From assembly GCF_000495795.1 (NCBI RefSeq), contig NZ_AWGD01000021.1:1-64000 (forward strand): a DNA stretch of 64,000 nt, given 5' to 3'. The position numbers were made by a program, and so were the translations under genes. The notes beneath the pieces were generated by a model. The model was not told where the DNA came from. It made no database searches and was given only the letters and a program-made list of their open reading frames with translations. This document shows, one piece after another, positions 52,117-63,049 of this stretch. This stretch comes from Asticcacaulis sp. AC460 (GTDB lineage: Bacteria > Pseudomonadota > Alphaproteobacteria > Caulobacterales > Caulobacteraceae). Positions within the stretch are counted from its first letter, which is position 1. Every line of letters starts with the position of its first letter.

Positions 52117-52845
52117 CTATTTCGCGATGGGGGTTATGGTCTGCCAGCCGAGGTCGGTCAGGCCTTCCAGAGGCTGGTAGCGCGCCTTGTAATCCATCTT
52201 GGGCGAACCCTTCACCCAGTAGCCGAGATAGACATAGTCATAGCCGGCGCGGGCCGCCTGGTCGACATGGTCCAGGATGATGTAGCGGCCCAGCGACCGG
52301 GTCATCAGGTCGGGATCGTAGAAGCTGTAGACCAGGGAGAGGCCATCGTTCAGGGCGTCGACCAGCACACAGGCGACCAGGCGGCCGTCCATGCGATATT
52401 CGATCAGGTGGGTGCGGACCAGGGTGTCTTCGACCATGGCCACCAGGTCGGGCCAGGTCATGTCCATCATGCCGCCATCGGGATGGCGCGCCTTCAGGTA
52501 TTTCTGCAGCAGGTCGAACTGTTCGCGGCTGGCCTCGGCCTCGACAAAGGTCTTGGTCAGGTCGGCATTGGCCTTCATCACGCGCTTGTCGGACTTGGAA
52601 AAGTCATACCGCCGCACAGGGATACGCACGCTCTGGCAGGCGCGGCAGGTCTGGCAGGCCGGACGATAGGCGATGTTCTGCGAGCGGCGGAAACCGATGG
52701 CCGAGAGCTGGTCGTTGACGCTGATGGCTTCCAGCGGCGGCAGGTGGACGAAGACCTTACGTTCCTCCTGACCCGGCAGGTAGGGGCAGGGACCGGGAAT
52801 GGTCAGATAGTATCTGAGTTTTCGCCCTGGAAAATGCTCACTCAT
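52117..52845 (-). CDS. bpt: Bacterial aspartyl/glutamyl leucyltransferase
   Basis: Tags proteins bearing N-terminal Asp or Glu with Leu for ClpAPS degradation. 242 residues, no signal peptide. The N-terminal cysteine cluster CPYLPGQEERKVF and YRPACQTCRACQSVRIPVRR is characteristic, and the C-terminal GNAT-like part includes SYFYDPDLMTRSLGRY-type sequence (here VYSFYDPDLMTRSLGRYIIL) and YVYLGYWVKGSPKMDYKARY. It stands between the RTX gene and motB without close partners. Confidence 0.95.
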   Translation of the reverse strand: MSEHFPGRKLRYYLTIPGPCPYLPGQEERKVFVHLPPLEAISVNDQLSAIGFRRSQNIAYRPACQTCRACQSVRIPVRRYDFSKSDKRVMKANADLTKTFVEAEASREQFDLLQKYLKARHPDGGMMDMTWPDLVAMVEDTLVRTHLIEYRMDGRLVACVLVDALNDGLSLVYSFYDPDLMTRSLGRYIILDHVDQAARAGYDYVYLGYWVKGSPKMDYKARYQPLEGLTDLGWQTITPIAK

Positions 52846-52938
52846 GGCCCTGTTACTCTACTGCCCTGCGCTGGGACTCGTGGTCCTTCAGTTGAACCCA
52901 AATCCTAGCACGGGGCAAGATCATTGTCGAAGCGCCTT

Positions 52939-53847
52939 CTACAAACCCGTGTTTTGCGGCAGGACCGGTGCTTCGCGCAGGAGAACAATGGCGATGCGAC
53001 GGTTGCCTGCCAGGGACGGGTCGTCTGGATAAAGCGGTTCCTTGGCGGCCTTTCCCTGGATCTGGGCGATGCGGTCCTGGTCGACGCCGGCCGATTGCAG
53101 CAGGCCGCGGGCGACGTCGGCGCGCTGGGTCGACAGGCCCCAGTCCTTCGGGTTCTGTGTACCCGAGCCGGCGACGCCCGAGGTGTGGCCAGTGATCGAG
53201 ACACGGTTGGGCAGGGTGTTGATGACCTTGGCCACCGCACGCAGCAGGACCTTGGCGCGATCATTGGGGACGGCCGAGTTTTCACCGAACATCGAGCGGC
53301 CTTCCTGATCAACCAGCTGGATACGCAGGCCTTCCGGAGTCTGGTCGACGAGGATGTTTTTCGACAGTTCAGCGAGTTCAGGCATGTCCTGAAGTGCCTG
53401 ACGTAAGGACTCAGCTGCCGACTGGAAGGAATTGTTTTCCTTCTTTTGCTGGTCATCCAAAGTCTCTGAAGGCGAACCCGTTGTCGACTGCTGGCCGGCA
53501 TCCTTGGACTGACCGTCGCGATCCTGGGTGTCGGGCGGCTTGGGCGCCATCTGCTCAATAAAGGACATGGTGCCTTCGTTCTTGTCACCGTCTGTGCCGA
53601 GCGCGTTGCCGCCCAGGATACCGCCGGAGCCCGAGGTCGATTGCGACACATTGGCCGGGGCGAAATAGTCGGCGACACCGCGTTTTTGTTCCGGCGAAGT
53701 CGTGTTGATCAGCCACATCAGCAGGAAGAAGGCCATCATGGCGGTCACGAAGTCGGCATAGGCGACCTTCCAGGCGCCGCCGTGGTGACCGCCGCCACCG
53801 CCTTTCTTGATCTTCTTGATGATAATCGGAGCGTCGCGGCTAGCCAT
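52939..53847 (-). CDS. motB: Flagellar motor protein MotB
   Basis: Stator subunit of 302 residues. The short basic cytoplasmic start leads to a single membrane helix with the proton-carrying aspartate at residue 32 (AYADFVTAMMAFFLLMWL). After a Gln/Ser/Asp-rich linker, the C-terminal OmpA-like peptidoglycan-binding domain follows (about residues 165-290: NRVSITGHTSGVAGSG, STQRADVARGLLQSAGV). motA is not adjacent, as in Caulobacter. Implies a motile swarmer stage. Confidence 0.95.
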   Translation of the reverse strand: MASRDAPIIIKKIKKGGGGGHHGGAWKVAYADFVTAMMAFFLLMWLINTTSPEQKRGVADYFAPANVSQSTSGSGGILGGNALGTDGDKNEGTMSFIEQMAPKPPDTQDRDGQSKDAGQQSTTGSPSETLDDQQKKENNSFQSAAESLRQALQDMPELAELSKNILVDQTPEGLRIQLVDQEGRSMFGENSAVPNDRAKVLLRAVAKVINTLPNRVSITGHTSGVAGSGTQNPKDWGLSTQRADVARGLLQSAGVDQDRIAQIQGKAAKEPLYPDDPSLAGNRRIAIVLLREAPVLPQNTGL

Positions 53848-53989
53848 TCTCGGTCCCGGTAGATAGAGATTCGCCGACCTTAGCCGGAGTAAGGTTAAGA
53901 GGCGGTTGAGGCCATAAGCTTGGCACGGATTTTCCGTTGTTTTGGCCGGCGACCTGGGCTACCCGTGAGTGACGGCTTCAGGTGGGAAG

Positions 53990-54478
53990 ATGATGGATAG
54001 CAAGAGCTTACGGCATACGTTGGGAACGTTCGCTACCGGGGTGTGCGTGATGACGACGCCCGATCCCGACATGGCGTCCGGCCAGGTGTTGGGGATCACG
54101 GCCAATTCGTTCAGCTCGGTGTCGCTGGATCCGCCGCTGATCCAGTGGTGTATCGACGTCAAGGCGCACCGCTATCAGATCTATGCCGACGCCACGGTGT
54201 TCGGTGTCAATATATTGAGCGCGGGCCAGGAGGCGCTGTCCCGGCGATTCGCCAAGCAGAATGCCCACATCGTCCCAGATGATATGCTGATGAGTGACGA
54301 GCATCCGCTTCGGATGCGCGAGGTCATCGGTTTTCTGGCCTGCGAGGTCTTCGATACACGGATTGTGGGCGACCATCTGGTGATTGTCGGCCAGGTGACG
54401 TCGTTTGACATGGACGAGGGACATGAGGGGCTGACCTTCTTCCGCGGCAGGTATGGCCAGATAGGAACCGTATCGTGA
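53990..54478 (+). CDS. Flavin reductase family protein
   Basis: Protein of 162 residues with the split-barrel FMN-binding fold of HpaC/RutF-like short flavin reductases: LRHTLGTFATGVCVMTTPD at the start and GITANSFSSVSLDPPLIQWC, which binds the flavin. Such enzymes reduce FMN/FAD with NAD(P)H for a partner monooxygenase, but no monooxygenase gene is near. Start at 53990 (ATGATG) has a GGTGGGAAG ahead. Its stop overlaps the next gene (GTGA). Confidence 0.9.
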   Translation: MMDSKSLRHTLGTFATGVCVMTTPDPDMASGQVLGITANSFSSVSLDPPLIQWCIDVKAHRYQIYADATVFGVNILSAGQEALSRRFAKQNAHIVPDDMLMSDEHPLRMREVIGFLACEVFDTRIVGDHLVIVGQVTSFDMDEGHEGLTFFRGRYGQIGTVS

Positions 54479-55341
54479 AACTCTGTTTTGCCGGTCTGGG
54501 CATTATGGGCGGGCCGATGGCCGGGCATCTGGTCAAGGCCGGTCATGAGGTGGTGGGCTTCAATCGCACCCATGCCAAGGCCTTTGACTGGGCGGCGGCG
54601 CATGGGGCGAGTGCGACCGAGACCATCGAAGCGGCGGTCGCCGGCGTCGACGCCTTGGTGCTGTGCGTCGGGCGTGACGAGGATGTGCGCGAGACGGTGA
54701 CAGCGGCGTTTCCAGCCATGAAAACGGGCGCTCTGATCATCGATCACACGACGATTTCGGCGAAACTGACGCGTGAACTATCGGACATAGCTAGCGGAAA
54801 AGGCTTAGCTTTTTATGACGCGCCGGTGTCCGGCGGGCAGGCGGGGGCGGTGAACGGCCAGTTGTCGATCATGGTCGGCGGCGGGACGGACCGGTTCGGC
54901 GAGGTCGAGGCGCTGGTCAAGCCCTATACCAAGTCGATCACCCATATCGGACCCGCGGGCGCCGGCCAGACCACCAAGATGGCCAATCAGATCGCCATTG
55001 CCGGTGTCGTCCAGGGTGTCGCCGAGGCTTTGCATTTCAGCAAGTGCGCTGGGCTGGATCCGGAGCTGGTGCTGCAGGCGATTTCGGCCGGCGCCGCCGG
55101 GTCGTGGCAGATGTCCAACCGCTGGCCGACGATGAATGAAGGCAAATACGACTTCGGCTTTGCCGTCGACTGGATGCGCAAGGATCTGGGGATCGCTCTG
55201 GACGAGGCGCGGTCGAACGGTGCGCATCTGGTCCTGGCGGCGCTGGTCGACCAGTTCTACAGCGAAGTCCAGGCCATGGGCGGCGCGCGATGGGATACGT
55301 CCAGCCTGCACGCCCGGCTGGAAGCGCGGCGCGGGAAATAA
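54475..55341 (+). CDS. Beta-hydroxyacid dehydrogenase (3-hydroxyisobutyrate dehydrogenase family)
   Basis: NAD(P)-dependent dehydrogenase of 288 residues. The Rossmann motif GLGIMGGPMAGHL is at residues 6-18, the substrate-binding signature DAPVSGGQAGA at about 119-129, and the catalytic lysine in GAGQTTKMANQI. It could act on 3-hydroxyisobutyrate, tartronate semialdehyde, glyoxylate or similar; the substrate is not determined. It starts with GTG overlapping the flavin reductase stop, so the two are coupled. Confidence 0.92.
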   Translation: MKLCFAGLGIMGGPMAGHLVKAGHEVVGFNRTHAKAFDWAAAHGASATETIEAAVAGVDALVLCVGRDEDVRETVTAAFPAMKTGALIIDHTTISAKLTRELSDIASGKGLAFYDAPVSGGQAGAVNGQLSIMVGGGTDRFGEVEALVKPYTKSITHIGPAGAGQTTKMANQIAIAGVVQGVAEALHFSKCAGLDPELVLQAISAGAAGSWQMSNRWPTMNEGKYDFGFAVDWMRKDLGIALDEARSNGAHLVLAALVDQFYSEVQAMGGARWDTSSLHARLEARRGK

Positions 55342-55400
55342 CGGCGGCTGGACAATGCCAGGGATTCGTTTTTAGTAAGGAATGCTGTTGCGGGGGCACC

Positions 55401-57374
55401 ATGACGCAATTCTATGAGCTGTCGGCCGATAAGCCGGCTATGGGCCCTGGTGGCCAGATCATCGGGGATGACCGGCTGCTGATCCGCGCCGGCCTGATCT
55501 TGTTGGCCGTCATGACGGTGTGGAAGCTCTACATCGCCCTCGTCACCAATGTCCTGTGGGACGAGGCGCATTTCGTCATGTCCGGCGCCCATCCCGATCT
55601 GGCCTATCCCGATATTCCCGCGGGCTATCCGTGGCTGGCCTGGCTGGTCACCAGCGTTGGCGGGTGGAGCGTGGTGCCGCTGCGTCTGGTGGCGCTGGTG
55701 ATCGCGGCGGCAATTCCATTCGCGGTCTGGTTTATGGCCCGGCCCGTGACCTCCCAGCGTAACGCTGTCTGGGCGGCGATCATCGCCCTGCTGTGTCCGG
55801 CGGTAACGATGAACGGGCCGATCTTCTATCCGGAAGGCGGGTTGCAGCTTCTGCTGGCGCTGATGGCCGGGTGCTTGTTGCGCGCCATCAGCGATAACGG
55901 GCTGAAGTGGTGGATAGGCGCCGGGGTGTGTGCCGGGCTGGGGCTATTGGCGCACTACCGATTCGTTGTTCCGGGCCTCGCGGTGTTCGCGTTTCTGCTG
56001 GCGCATCCGCTGGGACGCCGGCAGTGGCGCCAGCCGGGATTGTATATATCCGCCGGGCTGGCGGCCCTGGGCGTATTGCCGGCGATCATCTACAACGTCG
56101 CCAATGACTGGCCGGCGCTGCAGTTCCATGTGGTGCAGCGACCGCGGCTGGGGCTGGACCTGCAATTCGTCGTCACCTTGATCGTGACCCAGATATTCTT
56201 CGCCAACCCGCTCTTCTTCTTTGCCATGGCCGTCGGCGCCAAAAAGGCGCTGTGGGATGAACGCGACAAACCGGCCGCGCTGCTGGGTTATATAGGCGTG
56301 GGCATATTCGGCTTCTATGTCGTGCAGGCGCTGTTCAACAAGACCGTCATGATCCACTGGCCGTTGATGGCGTTCGTGCCGTTGCTGGCCTTTGTGCCAG
56401 GGGTGCTGATCGGATATGTTGACCGGGCGGCGTCCGACCGGGTGCGCCGTTTCCGCACCCTTCTGGTCGCGCTGGGGCCGGCGATTACCGTCGTGGCGGG
56501 CGTGGTGTTCAGCGTCATGGCCTATGTCAGCGCCAATCAGATGCAGATACCTTACAGCCTGCGCGAGCTCGATTCGTCGGAAACCGAAAACTGGACGCTG
56601 GCGGAAGGCGACCTGACCGCCGCCCTGGCGCGGGCGAGGACGCGGTTCGGGTACGATGTCTCTATCGCCGCCAATGGTCACAACAGCGCGGTGCGGCTGG
56701 AATTTCCGGCGGTCAAGGGGCGGCAGGTCTATGCGTTGAACGATCCGGATGACCTGAAAACGCGGTTTGTCCAGGCGCGGACCAAGTGGGGGTTGGACCG
56801 CGATTCCCTGGTCCGCGATCACGCCGGCAAGGGCGTGGTGCTGGTGCTGAACGCGCCGGACTATGTCTATCACGAAGGCAAGGCCGAGATCGATTTTTAC
56901 AAGGATATCTGTGGTTTATTCGATGATGTTGAACCGTTCGGCGTGACCGAGCTGCCGCCCGGGCGCGTGGCGCTGCAGATGTATACGGCGCGGGTGAGGG
57001 CGACGCCTAAGCCGTTTGCCGGACCGTGCCCGCTGTTGCCATCGCTCTATATCGGCCAGCCGACGCGCGGTGCGTTCCTGACGACGGATGACAAGAGCAA
57101 CTATTTCGGCGTCGCTGCCGATCCAATCGGCATCACCAGAGTCGATGTCCTGATCGACGGCAGGGTTGTCGCGCCAACACGCTATGGTCTCGACGACGAG
57201 CGGGCGCGGATGCCGGATGTGCTCGCGTTTGATCCCAACTATCCCAAGGTCCAGTTCGACTTCAAATTCCCCGATGGCGCGCTGACGCCCGGCGATCACA
57301 AGCTGTCGATTCGGGCCACGCGCAGCGACGGTACCACCGTTGATGGTCCGGCGCGCAGGCTCTACGTCAAGTGA
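55401..57374 (+). CDS. ArnT/PMT-like membrane glycosyltransferase
   Basis: Integral membrane protein of 657 residues with about eleven to twelve hydrophobic segments in the first 430 residues and a soluble C-terminal region. The early extracytoplasmic loop has the DEAH catalytic-type motif (NVLWDEAHFVMSGAHPD) and PAGYPWLAWLV, as in ArnT/PMT (GT83/GT39) enzymes that use a polyprenyl-phosphate sugar donor. Likely to decorate lipid A, glycan or protein. The C-terminal domain has two cysteines but no recognised family. An ATG at 55401 (MTQFYELS) was chosen. Confidence 0.87.
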   Translation: MTQFYELSADKPAMGPGGQIIGDDRLLIRAGLILLAVMTVWKLYIALVTNVLWDEAHFVMSGAHPDLAYPDIPAGYPWLAWLVTSVGGWSVVPLRLVALVIAAAIPFAVWFMARPVTSQRNAVWAAIIALLCPAVTMNGPIFYPEGGLQLLLALMAGCLLRAISDNGLKWWIGAGVCAGLGLLAHYRFVVPGLAVFAFLLAHPLGRRQWRQPGLYISAGLAALGVLPAIIYNVANDWPALQFHVVQRPRLGLDLQFVVTLIVTQIFFANPLFFFAMAVGAKKALWDERDKPAALLGYIGVGIFGFYVVQALFNKTVMIHWPLMAFVPLLAFVPGVLIGYVDRAASDRVRRFRTLLVALGPAITVVAGVVFSVMAYVSANQMQIPYSLRELDSSETENWTLAEGDLTAALARARTRFGYDVSIAANGHNSAVRLEFPAVKGRQVYALNDPDDLKTRFVQARTKWGLDRDSLVRDHAGKGVVLVLNAPDYVYHEGKAEIDFYKDICGLFDDVEPFGVTELPPGRVALQMYTARVRATPKPFAGPCPLLPSLYIGQPTRGAFLTTDDKSNYFGVAADPIGITRVDVLIDGRVVAPTRYGLDDERARMPDVLAFDPNYPKVQFDFKFPDGALTPGDHKLSIRATRSDGTTVDGPARRLYVK

Positions 57375-58856
57375 TCAGGCGGCGGGTGGGTTGAGGATGG
57401 CGTCGGCTTTGGCACGGTCTTCGGGTGACAGTTTCGCGCCCATCTGGGCCGCCGGCGCCACTGCCTTTTCCAGGCCAGACAATTCGGACAGTTTGAACCA
57501 GACATAGGCCAGGGCCAGGTCTTTTTCCCCGCCTTCGCCGGTCATCAGCATGGCTGCCAGGTTGAACATGGCGTCGGCGTCGCCGTTATTGGCAGCGACC
57601 TCGAACCACTTGCGCGCCATCACCAGGTCCTTATCCAGGAGTTCGCCGGTGTAGAAATAGGTACCGAGCGCGTTCTGAGCCGCCGGCTGGTCCTTCAGCG
57701 CGGCCTCCTTGTAGTAGACGAGGGCTTTTTGCGAATCCTGGGGCAGGGTGTCGCCCAGGTCGTACATCCGGCCGACCTCGTACAGGGCGTCGGGGTGGCC
57801 ACCGCTGGCCGCCGCCATCAGCCATTGCGCCGCCAGTTTGCGGTCTTCCGGCACCCCGTCGCCCGTGTAGTAGATCAGGCCCAGTTCGTACTGGGACGGG
57901 GTAAAGCCGAATTCGCCGGCGCGTTTGTAATATTTGATCGCCTTGTCGATGTCCGGCGTCACTTCGAGGCCGTTTTGATAGATCTGGCCGAGGATATGAG
58001 CGGCCGGGATGAAGCCGATACTGTCGGCCTTTTCGAACCACTTGCGGGCCTCCTTGGCGTCACGCGGCACGCCGGCGCCGGTCAGATAGATGTTCGCCAG
58101 GGTCATGGTGGCGTCGGCGCGCGTGCTCAAGGCGTAGGGATCGGCCGGGTCGAATTTTTCCTCGTCCTTGAGCTCGAACGGGGCTTCGGCGACCTTCTTC
58201 AGCCAGAAGATACCCTTTTCAACATTGGCGGGCGTGCCCAGGCCGGCCAGGTACATCTTGGCCAGCATGAAGGCGGCCTCGTCATAGCCGATCTTCTGAT
58301 AGGATTTTTCGAACAGTTCCAGGGCCTTGGGGTAATCGCCTGAGTCAAAGGCTTCGAAGGCCTGGGTCAGGGATTTGTCATGGCGCAGAATGGAGTTGCG
58401 GCCGGAGGCGGCGGCGACATCGGCCTGGGTACAGCCGCCCGGCGTCGTCGAGGTAAAGCGGTCGCCGGGTGAACTGCCCTGGCCGCTATTGTCCTGGGAG
58501 GCGTTGCCGAACGGCGCGATGTCGCGAACGCGGGCGCCGGGCCGCAGTGGATCGGTTTCGTCGCCGCCCGGATCGTTGACGGCGGAGTCGCGGTTGCCGC
58601 CGAAATGTTCGAGGTAGTCCTGCATGACGCCTTCGTCATAGGCGCTGAAGCCGCGCATAAAGGCGCAGGAACTGCCGGTGTGGGCGTCGATGCGGACGCT
58701 CTTGCGGTCGCGGCGGATTTTTTTGCCCTGGATGATCACCGACTGGGCATTGGGTGTTGCCGGAGAGGCCGGCGGTGGCGCGTTCTGGGCGAAGGCCGGT
58801 GCGGCGACCAGACAGGCGAGCAGCGACGCAGCGGCAAGATGGTGACGTTTCGGCAT
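57375..58856 (-). CDS. Sel1-repeat periplasmic protein
   Basis: Protein of 493 residues with a signal peptide (residues 1-23, AFA|QN), then a ~150-residue low-complexity stretch with two cysteines, and Sel1-like/TPR repeats from about residue 165 to the end (patterns such as AAFMLAKMYLAGLGTPAN, SQYELGLIYYTGDGVPEDRK, MFNLAAMLMTGEGGEKD). Sel1 proteins act as scaffolds for protein interactions; no partner can be inferred. It converges on the glycosyltransferase gene with no gap. Confidence 0.9.
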   Translation of the reverse strand: MPKRHHLAAASLLACLVAAPAFAQNAPPPASPATPNAQSVIIQGKKIRRDRKSVRIDAHTGSSCAFMRGFSAYDEGVMQDYLEHFGGNRDSAVNDPGGDETDPLRPGARVRDIAPFGNASQDNSGQGSSPGDRFTSTTPGGCTQADVAAASGRNSILRHDKSLTQAFEAFDSGDYPKALELFEKSYQKIGYDEAAFMLAKMYLAGLGTPANVEKGIFWLKKVAEAPFELKDEEKFDPADPYALSTRADATMTLANIYLTGAGVPRDAKEARKWFEKADSIGFIPAAHILGQIYQNGLEVTPDIDKAIKYYKRAGEFGFTPSQYELGLIYYTGDGVPEDRKLAAQWLMAAASGGHPDALYEVGRMYDLGDTLPQDSQKALVYYKEAALKDQPAAQNALGTYFYTGELLDKDLVMARKWFEVAANNGDADAMFNLAAMLMTGEGGEKDLALAYVWFKLSELSGLEKAVAPAAQMGAKLSPEDRAKADAILNPPAA

Positions 58857-58944
58857 GACCCTTATCCCCCAGTTGTCATTCGGGGGATAATGGCCTTTGC
58901 CGCGTCATCGTCAAGCGAAAATGTTTATCGATGATTGAAGTTGA

Positions 58945-59946
<1,002 letters not shown>

Positions 59947-60028
59947 GAGTTTCGCTTTAAGCTGAACAGCGAAGGTTGCCAAGGGTTTGAAGTGTCGGAA
60001 TATGGGCAGGCGACAGTGCACCTGCCCT

Positions 60029-60081
60029 ATACCCCTCCACCGCTTCGCGGTCCCCCTCCCCATTGTCATGGGGAGGAGAAG
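60029..60081. repeat. Interspersed palindromic repeat, copy 7
   Basis: Same form as copies 1 and 6: TACCCCTCCACCGC-TTC-GCGGT hairpin, then CCTCCCCATtgtcATGGGGAGG, a 9-bp stem with a 4-nt loop (CTCCCCAT/ATGGGGAG at its core), then GAGAAG. Confidence 0.87.
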
Positions 60082-60233
60082 TAAGGACCAATTCAGTCTG
60101 CTTCATCTAAAGGGCGCCCAGTGACGTATGGGAAGAGTGGGGTGTTCACAACGGTGTCGCAGTTCCGTCTTGCGCAAACCGGCGGAACACACCACATGGG
60201 TCAGGAAGCGATAAACCGTGACACTTTTGTCTC

Positions 60234-60247
60234 CGTCACCGGTGACG
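60234..60247. promoter_or_regulatory. Perfect 14-bp palindrome upstream of lon
   Basis: CGTCACC (60234-60240) is immediately followed by GGTGACG (60241-60247), an uninterrupted palindrome of the kind bound by dimeric regulators. It lies 88 bp before the lon start. The regulator is unknown. Confidence 0.5.
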
Positions 60248-60334
60248 CGCTCTTTATGTTAAGACTCTGTTGAGTACGCGAGCTTAGGCTCTTAAGCTTG
60301 GGTTAAGGCGGCGGCTGAGTCTTGTGAAGGAGTT

Positions 60335-62734
60335 ATGATGTTAGAAACCCTGACCATTCCTGTCCTGCCGCTGCGCGACATCGTCGTCTTCCCGCACATG
60401 GTGGTGCCGCTCTTCGTCGGCCGCGAGAAGTCCGTGCACGCCCTGGATGAGGTCATGCGTGGCAACAAGCAGATCCTGCTGGCCACCCAAAAGAATTCTT
60501 CCGACGATGATCCCGATACCGACGCCATCTACGAAATCGGCGTGCTGGCCAACGTCCTGCAACTGCTGAAGCTGCCCGATGGCACCGTCAAGGTTCTGGT
60601 CGAAGGCAAGGCGCGCGCCCGTATCAAGCGTTTCGTCGGCACTGACAAGTACTATGAAGCCGAGGCCTATGTGCTGGAGGCCAACCTGTCGGAAGGTCCC
60701 GACCTGGAAGCCCTGGTTCGCGCCGTGTCGGAACAGTTCGAAAACTATATCAAGCTGAACAAGAAGATTCCGCCGGAAGCGCTTCAGGCAATTGGTGAAA
60801 TCACCGACCCCGGCACCTTGGCCGATTCGATTTCGGCGCATCTGGTCGTCAAGATCGGCGAGAAGCAAGGCCTGCTGGAGCAGCTTTCGGTCACCAAGCG
60901 GCTGGAGAAGATCTACGCTCTCATGGAGGGCGAAATCTCGGTGCTGCAGGTCGAGAAGAAAATCCGCTCGCGCGTCAAGCGCCAGATGGAAAAGACCCAG
61001 CGCGAATATTACCTCAACGAGCAGATGAAGGCCATCCAGCGCGAACTCGGCGAACAGGACGAGGGCAAGGATGAGCTGGCCGATCTCGAAAAGAAGATCA
61101 AGGGCACCAAGCTTTCCAAGGAAGCCCGCACCAAGGCCATGGCCGAGCTGAACAAGCTTCGGCACATGTCGCCGATGTCGGCCGAAAGCACCGTCGTGCG
61201 CAACTATCTCGACTGGCTGCTGTCGATCCCCTGGGGCGCCACCAAGCCCAAGGCTATCGACCTGCAGAAGGCCGAGGACACGCTGGAAGCCGATCACTAT
61301 GGCCTGGACAAGGTCAAGGAGCGCATACTGGAGCACCTGGCCGTCCAGGCGCGCATGGGCACGCTGAAAGGCCCGATCCTGTGCCTGGTCGGTCCTCCGG
61401 GCGTCGGTAAGACCTCGCTGGGCAAGTCGATCGCCAAGGCCACGGGCCGTGAGTTCGTTCGCATCTCGCTGGGCGGCGTGCGCGACGAGTCGGAAATCCG
61501 CGGCCACCGCCGGACCTATATCGGTTCCATGCCGGGCAAGATCATCCAGTCGATGAAGAAGGTGAAGACCACCAACGCCTTCTTCCTGCTGGACGAAATC
61601 GACAAGATGGGCGCCGACTGGCGCGGCGATCCCGCTTCGGCTCTGCTGGAAGTGCTGGATCCGGCGCAGAACTCGACCTTCAACGACCATTATCTCGAGG
61701 TCGATTACGACCTGTCGAAGATCATGTTCGTCACCACGGCCAATTCGCTGAACATGCCGCAGCCGCTGCTGGACCGGATGGAGATCATCCGCATCCCGGG
61801 TTACACCGAGGATGAAAAGGTCGAGATCGCCAAGCGTCACGTTCTGCCGACGCTGATGAAGGACCATGGTCTGACGGTCGACGAGTTCGTGGTGCCGGAA
61901 AAGGCGATCCGCGACATCATCCGCTATTACACCCGTGAAGCCGGTGTGCGGTCGTTGGAGCGCGAACTGAGCAATCTGGCGCGCAAGGTCATCCGTGACC
62001 TGGTGCGTGAGAAAGCCAAGTCGATCACAATCGATGACGAGCGTCTGGCCAAATATTCCGGCGTCAAGAAGTTCCACTACGGCGCCACCGACGAAACCGA
62101 CCAGGTCGGCATCGTCACTGGCCTGGCCTGGACCGAGTTCGGCGGCGACATCCTGACCATCGAAGCCATCAAGATGGCCGGCAAGGGCGGGATGAAGGTG
62201 ACTGGCAACCTCAAGGAAGTGATGAAGGAATCCGTCTCCGCGGCCAACTCCTATGTCCGCGCCTTGGGGCCGCGCTTCGGCATCATTCCGCCGGTGTTCG
62301 ACAAGACCGACGTCCACGTCCACGTCCCGGAAGGCGCTACGCCCAAGGACGGTCCGTCGGCCGGCGTCGCGATGGCGACCGCTATGGTCTCGGTCCTGAC
62401 CGGAATTCCGGTGCGCAAGGATTTGGCCATGACCGGTGAGATCACCCTGCGCGGCCGTGTTCTGCCGATCGGCGGGTTGAAGGAAAAGCTGCTGGCGGCT
62501 CTGCGTTCCGGTATCAAGACCGTTCTTATTCCCAAGGAGAACGAGAAGGACCTGATCGAACTGCCGGCCAACGTCAAGTCGGGGCTGGAAATCATTCCGG
62601 TGGCCCTGGTTGAGGAGGCGTTGCAGCATGCCCTGACCAAGCCGCTGACCCCGGTGGAATGGATCGAGCCGGTGATTGCCGCTTCGGCCACGTCGACCGC
62701 GGTGGATGACGCCGATAGTGCCACCGCGCACTGA
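60335..62734 (+). CDS. lon: Lon protease
   Basis: ATP-dependent serine protease of 799 residues, standard Lon-A. The N-terminal substrate-recognition domain begins [20 protein letters not shown] (near residue 7). Walker [10 protein letters not shown] is about residues 353-361, and LLDEIDKMG (Walker B) follows. The protease has the catalytic dyad Ser675 (KDGPSAGVA) and Lys718 ([11 protein letters not shown]). It degrades damaged and regulatory proteins; in Caulobacter it turns over cell-cycle factors such as CcrM, DnaA and SciP. An AAGGAG Shine-Dalgarno precedes the ATG. Its own terminator is at 62758. Confidence 0.98.
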   Translation: MMLETLTIPVLPLRDIVVFPHMVVPLFVGREKSVHALDEVMRGNKQILLATQKNSSDDDPDTDAIYEIGVLANVLQLLKLPDGTVKVLVEGKARARIKRFVGTDKYYEAEAYVLEANLSEGPDLEALVRAVSEQFENYIKLNKKIPPEALQAIGEITDPGTLADSISAHLVVKIGEKQGLLEQLSVTKRLEKIYALMEGEISVLQVEKKIRSRVKRQMEKTQREYYLNEQMKAIQRELGEQDEGKDELADLEKKIKGTKLSKEARTKAMAELNKLRHMSPMSAESTVVRNYLDWLLSIPWGATKPKAIDLQKAEDTLEADHYGLDKVKERILEHLAVQARMGTLKGPILCLVGPPGVGKTSLGKSIAKATGREFVRISLGGVRDESEIRGHRRTYIGSMPGKIIQSMKKVKTTNAFFLLDEIDKMGADWRGDPASALLEVLDPAQNSTFNDHYLEVDYDLSKIMFVTTANSLNMPQPLLDRMEIIRIPGYTEDEKVEIAKRHVLPTLMKDHGLTVDEFVVPEKAIRDIIRYYTREAGVRSLERELSNLARKVIRDLVREKAKSITIDDERLAKYSGVKKFHYGATDETDQVGIVTGLAWTEFGGDILTIEAIKMAGKGGMKVTGNLKEVMKESVSAANSYVRALGPRFGIIPPVFDKTDVHVHVPEGATPKDGPSAGVAMATAMVSVLTGIPVRKDLAMTGEITLRGRVLPIGGLKEKLLAALRSGIKTVLIPKENEKDLIELPANVKSGLEIIPVALVEEALQHALTKPLTPVEWIEPVIAASATSTAVDDADSATAH

Positions 62735-62757
62735 GGATTGTCGTCTTGAAATAGATC

Positions 62758-62788
62758 AGAGCCGCGCAGCGATGTGCGGCTCTTTTTT
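62758..62788 (+). terminator. Intrinsic terminator after lon
   Basis: AGAGCCGC (62758-62765) pairs with GCGGCTCT (62776-62783), with a 10-nt loop, followed by five T. Confidence 0.9.
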
Positions 62789-62806
62789 ATATGCGTTTGA
62801 GCTTCC

Positions 62807-62888
62807 GACTCCCCCTCCGTCTCGACGCGCTTCAGCCTTCGGCCTCCGCTTGCTCGACACCTCCCCCGCCAACGGGGGAGGATAAGTG
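62807..62888. repeat. Interspersed palindromic repeat, copy 8
   Basis: Form CCCCCTCCGTCTCGACGCG...CTTCGGCC...CTTGCTCGACACCTCCCCC...GGGGGAGGATAAGT. It shares the TCTCGACGCG start with copy 3, and its final hairpin CCTCCCCC-gccaac-GGGGGAGG matches the family pattern. It sits between lon and HU. Confidence 0.8.
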
Positions 62889-62997
62889 ATTCCTTTTACC
62901 ATAAGGCTTTGGGCCGAAAATCGCTGCGCGACTGTACCGCGTGGTTCAATTTCCGCGATTTTCCGTGAACGGAGCCGTCAAAACACCGTGAAAACGC

Positions 62998-63024
62998 GCA
63001 AACCCTTTAAAAAACACGGTTTGC
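62998..63024. promoter_or_regulatory. Inverted repeat upstream of HU
   Basis: GCAAACC (62998-63004) and GGTTTGC (63018-63024) form a perfect 7-bp inverted repeat with a 13-nt AT-rich spacer, about 26 bp before the likely -35 box. It could be an operator. Confidence 0.4.
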
Positions 63025-63049
63025 AGTGCAATAAATCGTGATTATTGCT

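Larger units (their letters stand above)
59947..60334. other. hemB-lon divergent intergenic region
   Basis: No gene is seen in these 388 nt. Contents: palindromic repeat copy 7 (60029-60081), a 14-bp perfect palindrome at 60234-60247, and two GANTC sites (60263-60267, 60317-60321) near lon. A lon promoter is expected here, but no clear heat-shock or housekeeping promoter stood out. Confidence 0.6.

Noticed and set aside
53921-53936. Sigma-54-like promoter TGGCACG-N4-TTCC near motB
   Set aside because: The essential GC of the -12 element is missing, and it points toward the flavin reductase rather than motB.
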